64,000 nucleotides of DNA, from contig NZ_CP029187.1 of the NCBI RefSeq assembly GCF_003097535.1, forward strand, positions 3,410,001 through 3,474,000, read 5' to 3'. Position numbers and translations under genes: made by a program. This document shows positions 50,917-60,800 of this stretch, piece by piece (the stretch's first letter is position 1; each line of letters starts with the position of its first letter). Under the pieces are notes generated by a model. It was not told where the DNA came from and did not search any database. It saw nothing but the letters and a program-made list of their open reading frames with translations. The stretch comes from Flavobacterium pallidum (GTDB lineage: Bacteria; Bacteroidota; Bacteroidia; Flavobacteriales; Flavobacteriaceae).

Positions 50917-51504
50917 TTACCTGCCTTTTTTGGCAAAGAATTTCATCTTGTAATCTGCCCTGATTTTACCTTCCATGATGTTCAGAAGCCTTTTTTTAAT
51001 CATTTGCTTTTTAAGTGTCGACACATGATCTGTGAACAAAACACCTTCGATATGATCGTATTCATGCTGGATCACGCGCGCAGCCATGCCGCTGAAATCC
51101 TGGGTTTTTTTTACGAAATTTTCGTCGTAATATTCAATTGTAATGCGTTCGTGCCTGTAAACATCTTCACGCACATCGGGAATACTCAGGCAGCCTTCGT
51201 TGAAAGCCCACTCCTCGCCTTCTTCCTTCAGCATTTTGGCGTTGATGAATACTTTTTTGAAATCGCCAAGGTTGCTGCGTTCCGCTTCCGACAAATCCTC
51301 ATCGTCGCTGAAAGGTTCCAGGTCGACAATGAACAAACGTATCGGAAGTCCTATTTGTGGAGCGGCAAGGCCAACACCCGAAGCATTGTACATGGTCTCG
51401 AACATATTCGCGATGAGTTGCTTCAGATCAGGATATGCTGCTGAAATCTCTTCACATACTGTCCGTAAAACCGGATCTCCATAACCTATGACTGGTAAAA
51501 TCAT
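50917..51504 (-). CDS. def: Peptide deformylase
   Basis: A 195-aa metallo-enzyme removing the formyl group from nascent proteins. All three motifs are intact: 1, GVGLAAPQIG (residues 43-52); 2, EGCLSIP with the metal-ligand Cys (103-109); 3, HEYDH (147-151) with catalytic Glu. A short insertion (EPFSDDEDLSEAERSNLGDF) is normal in this group. It is first in a unit with DUF5606 and, ahead of it in the opposite orientation, faces the FUSC gene. Cytoplasmic. Confidence 0.97.
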   Translation of the reverse strand: MILPVIGYGDPVLRTVCEEISAAYPDLKQLIANMFETMYNASGVGLAAPQIGLPIRLFIVDLEPFSDDEDLSEAERSNLGDFKKVFINAKMLKEEGEEWAFNEGCLSIPDVREDVYRHERITIEYYDENFVKKTQDFSGMAARVIQHEYDHIEGVLFTDHVSTLKKQMIKKRLLNIMEGKIRADYKMKFFAKKGR

Positions 51505-51663
51505 CTTCTCTCTTTTAATCCTGAAGCAATCAATCGATTACTTTTGGGTCAGCAAAAATAATGAAAAATCCATCATCACCTAAAGCGCGACGGATAATTG
51601 ACATTTTTTTACAATTTTCTCTTAAAACCGGCAACAGGAATCTTTTATCGGTTTAACATTTTT

Positions 51664-51671
51664 TACCTTTG
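51664..51671 (+). promoter_or_regulatory. -7 promoter box of the FUSC gene
   Basis: TACCTTTG is a perfect -7 match; AAGGA-like purine runs and the ATG at 51688 follow 16 nt later. This rules out the longer reading frame from 51598. The -33 element is weak. Confidence 0.6.
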
Positions 51672-51687
51672 TAAGGAATCGATAAGG

Positions 51688-53907
51688 ATGATAGCGAAAA
51701 TCAGGGAATTTACCGGCGGGATGAATTTTGCAAATGCGATGAAAATCACGTTGGCTGCAGTCATTCCGGTAGTGTTGCTTAATGGTTTCGGTTATTTCGA
51801 GTACGGCTTTACCATCGCCGTCGGGGCGTTGCTCACTTATCCTTCGGACATCCCCAGCAATAAAACGCATAAGATACGCGGGGTTACGATTGCCGCCTTA
51901 ATCGTTGCCGGGTCAAACCTGCTGATTAATTTCTTATATCCGATCCCTTTACTGCTTTACCCGGTCTTCACTTTCCTGATATTTTTCCTGGCGATGATTT
52001 CGGTTTACGGACAACGCGCCAATATGGTGTCGTTTTCGGGTTTGCTTGCCTTGTCGCTGGCTTTTGCCCATATCCATAAAGGGACGGAAATGTTAATCAA
52101 CTCCGGACTGATGCTCGCCGGCGGCCTTTTTTACTTACTGATTTCAATTGCTTATGACCTCATATGGCCGCACCGTTATGTGCAGCAGCAAATCGCTGAA
52201 TGCATCCGCCTGACGGCAAAATACATGAAATTGCGCGGAGACCTTTGGGATATTGATGCCGACCGTGCGAAAATTATCGAAAACCAATTGCACCTCCAGG
52301 TGGAGCTGAACACCATCCACGAAAACCTGCGTGAAATCCTGATCCGTTACCGTTCGAAGTCGGGTGCATCAAACCAAAACCGTAAAATGCTGTTGGTGTT
52401 CATTTCGTGTGTGGAAATCCTTGAACTGGGCCTATCCACCTCATTCAACCATAACGAGTTACATCAGAAATTCAGCAATTTCCCAAAAGCATTGCCCACA
52501 TACCAGCAACTGGCTTACAACCTGGCCGCTACTTTGAAACGGATTTCGAAGCGCATTACGAGAAATAAACAATACCAATCCAAACACACGCTCACGAAGG
52601 ATCTGGAAGCGCTGGAAAAAGTGATTGCCGCATACCGCACGGAATTTGGCGAAACGCAAGCTTCGGAAGGTGTGCTGATGCTTTCCAACATGCTGCATTA
52701 TGCCGAAAAGCAAATCGAGAAAATCCGCGTCATCGAGCGTGCATTTTCGTCAAAAACAGATTTGAAGGAACTTCCTGTAAAAGACAGGGAACTCGAAAAA
52801 CTGATTACGCCCGTATATTATCCTTTCAACACTTTTAAGGAAAACCTGAGCTTTTCTTCCCTTATTTTCAGGCATTCCCTAAGGATTACCGTGACGATAC
52901 TGCTCGGGCTTATAGTGGGAAACCTGTTGCCGCTGCAAAATCCATATTGGATACTTTTGACCATTATTGTGATCATGCGCCCGGGGTACGGACTTACAAA
53001 AGAGCGTTCCTACAACCGCATCATCGGGACCGTTTTGGGCGGCGTGATTGCATTTGCATCGCTGCATTTCATACACAACAATATCGCAATCGGGACAATT
53101 GCTGTGGTTTCGATGCTGTTCGGGTTTGCCTTTACGCAAATCAATTATAAGGTCGGCGCTACATTTGTAACGATGTATGTCGTATTCATTTATGCGTTGC
53201 TGATGCCCGAAAATACGAAAGTGGCCGAATTCAGGATTTTGGATACTGCCATCGGTGGGGCGCTGGCATTTATTGCGAATTACCTGCTGTGGCCTTCCTG
53301 GGAATTCCTGAGCCTCCCCGCGTATATCCGCAAATCGATTGAGGCCAATGCGAATTATTTGCGCGAAATCAAACTCTACTATGTTGCCAAAGGCGAAACA
53401 ACCGCGGCCTACAGGCTTTCGCGTAAAAATGCGTTTGTCGAAACAGGCAACCTCATGGCGTCGTTCCAACGCATGTCCCAGGAACCCAAATCCAAACAGA
53501 AACAAATCCAATTGCTTTATAAAATTGTGGAACTCAACCATACGCTGCTCTCGGCTTCGGCTTCCATAGGGACGTATATCCAGACCCACCACACTACAAA
53601 GTCGTCGGAAGCGTTTAACGTTGTGATGAATACCGTGATAAAGAATCTTGACAATGCCGTAAAAATCCTGACGCATGAAGTGCAGCCATCATCCATCAAT
53701 CCTGAATCCAAAGACCATGAGCTGGACCTGCGTTTTACCGAACTTAAAAACCTCCGGGCAAAAGAACTGCGCGCACTGGCCAATGATGACGCGGAATTTT
53801 ACCTTAAAATGCAGGAATCGCAACTGGTCATTGAGCAATTGGTGTGGCTGATCAATTTATCGGAAAGTATTGTGAAGACGACACTCAAGCTGGAGGAAAA
53901 GCTTTAA
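51688..53907 (+). CDS. FUSC-family (YccS-like) membrane protein
   Basis: A 739-aa protein with two membrane blocks, an N-terminal FUSC domain with six segments (MKITLAAVIPVVLLNGFGYFEYGFTIAVGALLTYPSDIP, YPIPLLLYPVFTFLIFFLAMISVYG) and a second FUSC_2 block (ITVTILLGLIVGNLLPLQNPYWILLTIIVIMRPGYGLTKERSYNRIIGTVLGGVIAFA) separated by about 220 cytoplasmic helical residues. The family includes the E. coli YccS/AaeB-type putative efflux proteins. Substrate unknown. It is inserted between divergent def and ruvX genes and has its own promoter. Confidence 0.9.
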   Translation: MIAKIREFTGGMNFANAMKITLAAVIPVVLLNGFGYFEYGFTIAVGALLTYPSDIPSNKTHKIRGVTIAALIVAGSNLLINFLYPIPLLLYPVFTFLIFFLAMISVYGQRANMVSFSGLLALSLAFAHIHKGTEMLINSGLMLAGGLFYLLISIAYDLIWPHRYVQQQIAECIRLTAKYMKLRGDLWDIDADRAKIIENQLHLQVELNTIHENLREILIRYRSKSGASNQNRKMLLVFISCVEILELGLSTSFNHNELHQKFSNFPKALPTYQQLAYNLAATLKRISKRITRNKQYQSKHTLTKDLEALEKVIAAYRTEFGETQASEGVLMLSNMLHYAEKQIEKIRVIERAFSSKTDLKELPVKDRELEKLITPVYYPFNTFKENLSFSSLIFRHSLRITVTILLGLIVGNLLPLQNPYWILLTIIVIMRPGYGLTKERSYNRIIGTVLGGVIAFASLHFIHNNIAIGTIAVVSMLFGFAFTQINYKVGATFVTMYVVFIYALLMPENTKVAEFRILDTAIGGALAFIANYLLWPSWEFLSLPAYIRKSIEANANYLREIKLYYVAKGETTAAYRLSRKNAFVETGNLMASFQRMSQEPKSKQKQIQLLYKIVELNHTLLSASASIGTYIQTHHTTKSSEAFNVVMNTVIKNLDNAVKILTHEVQPSSINPESKDHELDLRFTELKNLRAKELRALANDDAEFYLKMQESQLVIEQLVWLINLSESIVKTTLKLEEKL

Positions 53908-53913
53908 GAATTT

Positions 53914-53935
53914 CAAATTAGGAATTATGAATTAC
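53914..53935. repeat. ATTATGAATTA repeat copy
   Basis: CAAATTAGGAATTATGAATTA follows the FUSC stop by 7 nt, another copy of the intergenic AT-rich repeat, here without an obvious second arm. Confidence 0.45.
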
Positions 53936-53956
53936 GGGTACGCCGTCATTCGTAAG

Positions 53957-54367
53957 TCAATTCCCTGCCATATATCCCTGCAGCATGATCGTCGCTGCAA
54001 TTTCGTCAACCAAAGCTTTGTTTTGCCGTTGTTTTTTCTTTAATCCGCTGTCGATCATCGTCTGGAAAGCCATTTTGGATGTAAAACGTTCATCGACGCG
54101 GGCTACGGGCATGTCAGGAAATCTTTTTTGGAAGAGCAACACGAATTTCTCGATGACCGCTGCGCTTTCCGAAGGCTGGCCGTTCATCTGTAAAGGTTTG
54201 CCTATAATGACCTTTTCTACTTTTTCCTTTGTAAAATAATCCGCAAGGAAATCTATAGCCGTTTCCGATGCAATCGTCGTAAGCCCGGAAGCAATAATCT
54301 GGAACTCATCGGTGATGGCGATCCCGGTGCGTTTCATTCCGTAGTCTATAGCAAGCAGGCGTGCCAT
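53957..54367 (-). CDS. ruvX: RuvX/YqgF Holliday-junction resolvase-family protein
   Basis: A 136-aa RNase H-fold protein (LAIDYGMKRTGIAITDE with catalytic Asp7, VEKVIIGKPLQMNGQPSESAAV, VARVDERFTSKMA, DEIAATIMLQGYM). The family is thought to resolve Holliday junctions and to process 16S pre-rRNA in E. coli (YqgF). All acidic motifs are present. It begins 1 nt after the upstream membrane-protein gene, with which it is probably co-transcribed. Confidence 0.93.
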   Translation of the reverse strand: MARLLAIDYGMKRTGIAITDEFQIIASGLTTIASETAIDFLADYFTKEKVEKVIIGKPLQMNGQPSESAAVIEKFVLLFQKRFPDMPVARVDERFTSKMAFQTMIDSGLKKKQRQNKALVDEIAATIMLQGYMAGN

Positions 54368-54368
54368 A

Positions 54369-54926
54369 TTATTTAATTAAAACGTATGTAATGGCCGACT
54401 GCATCTGCTCAGGCCAGAAATAATGCATCGCCACAATCAGGCAATAAAGGCCAAACAGCAGGCAAGGCAATAATACAAACATCACCCACAAGACGGAATA
54501 CAGGAATGGGATATGGTGCTGCAGTTTCGACCGAAGTTTACGCGACAATACGAATGCCGTAGTCAGGATACAAACGCTGTGAAGCACCGCCATAATCTTA
54601 TAATAAATGAACACATGCCTCGGCGTATAGTAATTCAGGAGCCATGAAGGATAAAAACTCATTTTATAATCCTGCAGGTACACTGCCCGGAAATACAACA
54701 AGATCGACATCAGCATCGATACCGCCAAATAAGTAAATGCCGCCCAGAATGCTGAAATGAAAGCATCGTGAAACCGCACTTCATATTTCTTAATGACCTT
54801 TCCTATCACCAATAGCGATACTGATGCAGGAATTGCCGCAACCATCGCAGAAGGCACAAATACAATCCCAGTTATTAAAAGCAATATGCCGGCAGACTGG
54901 TAAATTTTCGTGTAATCTTTACTCAC
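54369..54926 (-). CDS. Polytopic membrane protein of unknown function
   Basis: A 185-aa protein from a GTG start at 54926 with about five membrane segments (SAGILLLITGIVFVPSAMVAAI, AFWAAFTYLAVSMLMSILLY, IMAVLHSVCILTTAFVLS, SVLWVMFVLLPCLLFGLYCLIVAM). I see no family signature; the repeated acidic/basic loops (KKYEVRFHDAF, LQDYKMSFYPSW) are not diagnostic. It leads ruvX with a 1-nt gap. Confidence 0.7.
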   Translation of the reverse strand: MSKDYTKIYQSAGILLLITGIVFVPSAMVAAIPASVSLLVIGKVIKKYEVRFHDAFISAFWAAFTYLAVSMLMSILLYFRAVYLQDYKMSFYPSWLLNYYTPRHVFIYYKIMAVLHSVCILTTAFVLSRKLRSKLQHHIPFLYSVLWVMFVLLPCLLFGLYCLIVAMHYFWPEQMQSAITYVLIK

Positions 54927-55085
54927 GGCGATCCGATTAAAATTATGGCTAATATAGTAATTTATGATGAACCAGGTGCATTACTGATTTTGCCTGCCCG
55001 CACATTCGAAAAAAATCGCAGGCAGGGAATAATAACCCGAACCTGTTGAATAATAATCGTGCCGCTTTTGATAAAATACATCAGC

Positions 55086-55093
55086 TATATTTG
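55086..55093 (+). promoter_or_regulatory. -7 promoter box of the sensor-kinase gene
   Basis: TATATTTG is a perfect TAnnTTTG match. It lies inside a longer reading frame beginning at 55046 and upstream of TTG 55121, so it supports the TTG start. TTTG at 55067-55070 has 15-nt spacing, shorter than optimal. Confidence 0.55.
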
Positions 55094-55120
55094 TCCAGGA
55101 TAACCAAAATACCAATTGTT

Positions 55121-57040
55121 TTGAAAAGCTTACTCACTTCCATCACCATACTCGTCGCGGCATGCTGCATCGGCCAAAACAGGGAAACCGACAGCCTGAA
55201 GGCAGCCATTACTGTTGCAAAGGCTGATACCACCCGGGTTAACATTTACAATCAGATCGCAGACCGGTTTAAAGAAACCAATCCGGACTCCACGGCATTT
55301 TATGCTGCGAAAGCCGCGGTTTTGGCTTCAAAAATCAATTTCATGCCCGGACTGGCCAACGCCCACATCAACACCGGAAACGCAAATATCATTTCCGGCG
55401 ATTATGATAATGCGCTGAAGGAATTCAGAAAGGCAGCTGCAGCATTTGCGCCACTGGTGGAAGAAAACCCGGCAAACAAGGACTTCATGAATGGGCTGGC
55501 GAGGGCCTATGCCAGTATGGGCATCATTTATTCGGAACAAAGCAATTATTACCTAGCACTTGAAAATTACCGCAGGGCGCTGCCTTTTTACCTGAAAATC
55601 GGTAACAAAACCAATATTTCCAAAGCATACAACAACATCGGTATCGTTTACAAATCGCAATTGAATTATAAAAAAGCGCTAGCGTATTTCAAAAAGGCCC
55701 TGCAGTTGCAGCAGCAAGACAATGACCCATCAGCAGCGGTAACCCTTACAAATATCGGCGTAATTTATTTCGAATCCGGACAGCCGGGAAATGCTTTCAC
55801 TTATTATCAAAAAGCTGAAAAAGCTTTTAACGGCTATGATAACCATCGCGGTTTAGCATTACTGAACAATTACCTCGGGGATTATTATAACAAAACAAAC
55901 GATAACATCCAGGCTGAAGCCTACTACAATAAAGCATTGGTTTTATATGAAGGAATGCAGAATAAATTCGGGGCATCATTAGCACTATACAACCTCGGGC
56001 TTTTGTACACCGCGCAAAAAAAGTATCGCGAAGCCATGGCATTTGCCGATAAATCGCTGGCTTACGCTAAAGAAATCGGCGTGTTGGACCAGACTTACCA
56101 TTCGGAAAAGCTGGTGAGCGACCTGTATGGTTTTTTAAACAATCCGACCGAATCGTTGAAGCACTATAAGAATTATATTGCCGCCCGTGACAGCATCATC
56201 AATCAGGGAAATGAGAAAAAACTGGCTTTGGCCGAAATGAATTTTGAATACAAACGCAAAGAAGCACTGCTGAAGGAACAAAACAAAAGGCAGATCCAAC
56301 TGACGCTTTTTTCGATATTGGGAGGACTTTTGCTGATTGGATTAATTTTGGTCCTGAACAACCGCCGCCAGGTAAAAAAGAGCCTTACATTACAGAAAGA
56401 AGTAGCCGAATATGAACAGAAAGCACTGCATTTACAGATGAATCCGCATTTTGTATTCAACTGCCTGAGTTCGATTTCGAGTTTTATTGTGCAGAATGGA
56501 ACCGACTCGGCACTGAAATACCTGTCGAAGTTTTCAAAGCTGATGCGCCTCACTTTGGAATACTCCAAAGGTTCCTTAATCCCGATTGATAAAGAAATTG
56601 AAAGCTTGCAGAATTACCTCGAACTCGAACAATTGCGGTTCCATGATAAATTTGACTTCAGTATTGAATCGACCGAAAAAGTGGAATTCAATATGGCACT
56701 GCCGCCTTTGCTGATCCAGCCTTTTGTAGAAAATGCGATTTTGCACGGTGTTGTCCCGATGGATCACAAAGGCCTGATTAAAGTGATCTTTGATGTCCAG
56801 CACGGGCAACTCCGCTGCACGATCGAAGACAATGGCATCGGGATTACCGAATCGAGGCAGCTGAAGGAAAATTCGATGACGGCACACAAGTCGATGGCGC
56901 TCGAAATTACGCGCAAGCGACTCGAAATCATGGAATCCACAACGTTGAAGGCAGCGCAGATCGATATTGAAGACATCTATTCAGACAATAAAACCGGCAC
57001 CAAAGTAACCTTAAAGCTTCCCATCCAATACATTTTATAA
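55121..57040 (+). CDS. TPR-containing LytS-type sensor histidine kinase
   Basis: About 639 aa from a TTG start that gives a signal peptide (KSLLTSITILVAACCIGQ). The periplasmic region has about five TPR units (NGLARAYASMGIIYSEQSNYYLALENYRRAL, SKAYNNIGIVYKSQLNYKKALAYFKKALQL), one membrane segment (QIQLTLFSILGGLLLIGLILVLNNR), and a LytS-type kinase: His443 in LQMNPHFVFNCLSSISSFI, and ATP site PLLIQPFVENAILHG, CTIEDNGIGI. Its cognate regulator starts 1 nt after its stop. Ligand unknown. The strong promoter at 55086 drives both. Confidence 0.9.
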   Translation: MKSLLTSITILVAACCIGQNRETDSLKAAITVAKADTTRVNIYNQIADRFKETNPDSTAFYAAKAAVLASKINFMPGLANAHINTGNANIISGDYDNALKEFRKAAAAFAPLVEENPANKDFMNGLARAYASMGIIYSEQSNYYLALENYRRALPFYLKIGNKTNISKAYNNIGIVYKSQLNYKKALAYFKKALQLQQQDNDPSAAVTLTNIGVIYFESGQPGNAFTYYQKAEKAFNGYDNHRGLALLNNYLGDYYNKTNDNIQAEAYYNKALVLYEGMQNKFGASLALYNLGLLYTAQKKYREAMAFADKSLAYAKEIGVLDQTYHSEKLVSDLYGFLNNPTESLKHYKNYIAARDSIINQGNEKKLALAEMNFEYKRKEALLKEQNKRQIQLTLFSILGGLLLIGLILVLNNRRQVKKSLTLQKEVAEYEQKALHLQMNPHFVFNCLSSISSFIVQNGTDSALKYLSKFSKLMRLTLEYSKGSLIPIDKEIESLQNYLELEQLRFHDKFDFSIESTEKVEFNMALPPLLIQPFVENAILHGVVPMDHKGLIKVIFDVQHGQLRCTIEDNGIGITESRQLKENSMTAHKSMALEITRKRLEIMESTTLKAAQIDIEDIYSDNKTGTKVTLKLPIQYIL

Positions 57041-57041
57041 C

Positions 57042-57803
57042 ATGATTACAGCATTATTAATAGACGACGACAAACATTTACGGGCCGGGCTGAAGGCTTT
57101 GCTTGACCGCTACACGAACGACATCAGCATTGTTGGTGAAGCCGAAAGCGTAAAAACCGGCATCCTTGCGATTGAAAAATGGCGCCCGCAGGTGATATTC
57201 CTGGACATTCACCTCAATGACGGCACCGGTTTTGATATATTGGAGAATATCGCAAAAGCTTACGGCAAAATAAACGCACACATTATTTTTATCACCGCAC
57301 ACGAGAAATATGCCGTGAAGGCCTTTAAATTCAGTGCACTGGATTTCATCTTGAAGCCCGTCGATCCTGAGGAATTGCAGCGTACGATTTTGAAGATTAA
57401 GGATGCTGTGGGCAAAACCAACTCGTTTGAGCATATCGACCTGTTGCTGGAAAACATCCGGAAAAAGGTAGACAATTTCAAGCGGATTGCACTTTCTACG
57501 AGTGACGGCATCCATTTGTTTGAAGTTTCGGATATCATCAGGTGTGAAGCCAAGATTAATTACACCCAGTTTTACATTAAGAACCACAAACCGATCCTGA
57601 TTTCGCGCACCTTGAAGGAATATGAGGAATTGCTGACTGAGCACGGTTTTGAGCGCATCCATCAATCACACCTCATCAACCTGTCGTACCTGAAATCCTA
57701 TATCAAGAACGATGGCGGTTATGTGATCATGTCGGACAACACGAACATCCCGATTGCCCAGAGTAAAAAAGAAAAACTACAGGAACTGATCCGTTCCCTT
57801 TAA
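57042..57803 (+). CDS. LytTR-type response regulator
   Basis: A 253-aa response regulator. The receiver domain (ITALLIDDDKHLRAGLKAL, VIFLDIHLNDGTGFDILENI with phospho-acceptor Asp55, FITAHEKYAVKAFKFSALDFILKPVDPEEL) is followed by a LytTR DNA-binding domain (IALSTSDGIHLFEVSDIIRCEAKINYTQFYI, HGFERIHQSHLINLSYLKSYI). It is 1 nt after the LytS-type kinase, so the pair forms a two-component system. The adjacent LRR surface protein gene, 41 nt downstream, is a plausible target. Confidence 0.95.
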   Translation: MITALLIDDDKHLRAGLKALLDRYTNDISIVGEAESVKTGILAIEKWRPQVIFLDIHLNDGTGFDILENIAKAYGKINAHIIFITAHEKYAVKAFKFSALDFILKPVDPEELQRTILKIKDAVGKTNSFEHIDLLLENIRKKVDNFKRIALSTSDGIHLFEVSDIIRCEAKINYTQFYIKNHKPILISRTLKEYEELLTEHGFERIHQSHLINLSYLKSYIKNDGGYVIMSDNTNIPIAQSKKEKLQELIRSL

Positions 57804-57844
57804 AAAAAATTGTTATGAAACCAATACACCCAAAATCATCAGTT

Positions 57845-60800
57845 ATGAAAAAAATCCTATTCTTATTGTTGCTGTTTTCAGGAATGGCAAAGGCCCAAAT
57901 CGTTAATATTCCGGATCCGGCGTTCAAGGCCTACTTGCTGAGCGCTGATTTTTCGAATAATATCGCTGTTAACTCTTCGCTTATCAGTGCTAAGATTGAC
58001 ATTAACAACGATGGCGAAATCCAGGTCTCAGAAGCCTCGGATATTGTCAGGTTGTGGATTAACGGACCACAGATTATTAATGTACAGGGACTCGAGGCTT
58101 TTACAAACCTTGAGGAGATGACCATTTATGACACAGGGATTGCGTCGTTTGGATTGGCAATGCCTAACCTCCCGAAATTTCAGATCAAATCCAACGCGCT
58201 GCTTACAACGGTAAATGTTAGCGGAATGACGGGCCTCACGCAATTGGATTGTAACCTGAACGCTTCGCTGACCGCGTTAAATGTATCAGGCTGTAATGGC
58301 ATCGTTTCGCTTGCCGCGAACAACAACCTTTTATCAGGTTTGGATGTCAGCGGACTATCAAATCTCGTTAACTTCTCGTGTTATTACAATCAGCTTACTT
58401 CACTGAATCTATCAGGCTGCAGCAGCCTTCACGGTCTTAGTGCCAACAATAACCTGCTTACAGCCGTTGATGTGTCGGGGTTAACAAACTTAGCGGCGAT
58501 GGACCTCAGCAATAATCCGGCACTTACTAACGTCAATGCTGCCGGATGCAGTGCTTTGGACTCCAGTTTCCTGAACCTGACCAATGATTTTAACCTCATC
58601 ACGCTGAACTTAAGCAACTGCAGCCACCTTACGACCTTTGCTTTGGTGGGCACCTCTTTAAATTATCTGGATGTGTCCGGTTGCAGCAGCCTGAATGATC
58701 TGCAGGTGCAGAATAACAACCTCCAAACCTTGCTTCTTGATGGATGTAGCGCGTTGGTGACGCTCGTATGCACTTCAAATCATATTGCATCGCTGGATTT
58801 AACCGATGCTGTCGCTTTGCAATACCTCTTTGCAAACGACAATGACCTTTTCGAAGTAGATTTTCATCAGGATGCAAACCTCTCGCAATGCACAGTGTAC
58901 GACAACGAGTTGACACACTTGGACTTTTCGGGCATGACAAACCTCGTGGTATGCCAGTTCGATAACAACCCGCTGTTGACGCTGGACATTTCCGGTTGCA
59001 GTTCGATGCAAACGCTTTCGATTCCGGCGGGAATTACAGGAATATCTTCAATCAATGCGCAGGGATGTACGGCATTGACGCAGTTAAGCGTCCAAAGTCC
59101 GCTGATCCAGTCTGTAAATGTTCAGGGATGTACAGGCTTGAACATCCTTGCAATCGGTGGCACGTCTGCCAATCCTGCTCCGATTTCCACTTTAGACCTG
59201 ACAGGCGTACAGGGCCTTACTTATCTGAATCTGAGTAACGTCAACATTTCTTCAGTAGACCTTACGGCAAATCCTGCTTTGGGATTCGTCAACATCAGCG
59301 TTACGCCGCTTACACAGATAGACCTCAGCGGCCAGTCACAAATCACAAACCTGAATTTGAGTGAAACTTCCATCCAAAACCTCGATATTTCAGAGCAGGC
59401 TAACATTTCCATTGTGAATGTATACGGGTGTACGCAGCTCGAAACCATTTGGGCAAAAAATGGTGCGAATGAATTTTTCAACTTCGAACCGAATAATGAA
59501 ACATTGCATTTTATATGCCAGGATGAAGCGTATGTAACTGATTTACAGAGTCAATTAGCAGCATACGGACTTACAGCGGTCTGTAATTCTTATTGCTCGA
59601 TGACTCCGGGCGGCGATTTCAATACTATCAGTGGTATCGTGCGTTTTGATTCCGGTAACGATGGTTGTGATGAAACTGATGTCGTACAGCCAAATATGAA
59701 AATCAACATCACTGACGGAACAGAACAAGGTGCTACGTTTACTGACACGGCCGGGCTTTATCAATTCTTCACCGGAGCCGGAAATTTTGATATAGGCTTA
59801 GGCATTGAAAATCCTTCGATATTTAATATTTCTACTTCAGCGCCAACGATCGCTTTCGCAGATAACAATAACAATACCGGCACGTTTAACTTTTGCATCA
59901 GCCCGAATGGCAATCAAAATGATGCTGAAATTGTTATCGCTCCGATTACGCCGGCAAGGCCGGGTTTTACGGCACTTTACCAAGTCGTAATTAAAAATAA
60001 AGGCAACCAGACGCTGAACGGCAGTTTCAATTTCACTTACGACGACACGTTAATGGATTTTGTCGTGGCCACAACGGCGGTGACTTCTCAAAGCGCCGGC
60101 ATGCTGAACTGGACTTACAGCAACCTGCTTCCGTTTGAAAACCGCAGCGTGTATGTACTGCTGAACGTCAACTCGCCAACACAGGTGCCACCGGTTAATC
60201 AGGATGATATTTTGCCTTTTACTGCAACAATAAACCCGATTGTAAATGACATCAATGCTGCAGACAACCAGTTTATGTACAATCAAAGCGTAGTGAATTC
60301 GTTTGACCCAAACGACATCACCTGCATGGAAGGTGAAAACCTATCACCACAAGATATCGGGAAATACCTCCATTATGTCATCAATTTTGAAAATACCGGG
60401 ACGTATGCTGCGGAGCAGGTTGTCGTAAAAGTGGTGATCGATGATACTAAATACGACATCAATTCCATCCAGTTGCTGAACACCTCACATCCCGTACGAC
60501 CTGTCATCAAAGGGAATACCGCCGAGTTTTTCTTTGAAGGCATCGACCTTGCCGCTGCAGCTGGTGATCCACCTGTAGGTGGTCATGGCAACATCCTTTT
60601 CAAGATCAGGACACAGCCAACATTAGTAAACGGTGATGATGTCATTACAAAAGCCGATATTTTCTTCGATTACAATTTCCCGATTGAAACTAATGACGCA
60701 AGAACGGTTTTTGCGACGCTTTCCTCAGGCAATCCTTTGAAAGATGACAGCATTGTGCTCTACCCTAACCCATCGAAAAATTTTGTGACAATACAATGTG

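Noticed and set aside
51598..51687. Longer start of the FUSC gene at 51598
   Set aside because: A perfect -7 box at 51664-51671 and purine-rich region before ATG 51688 contradict it.
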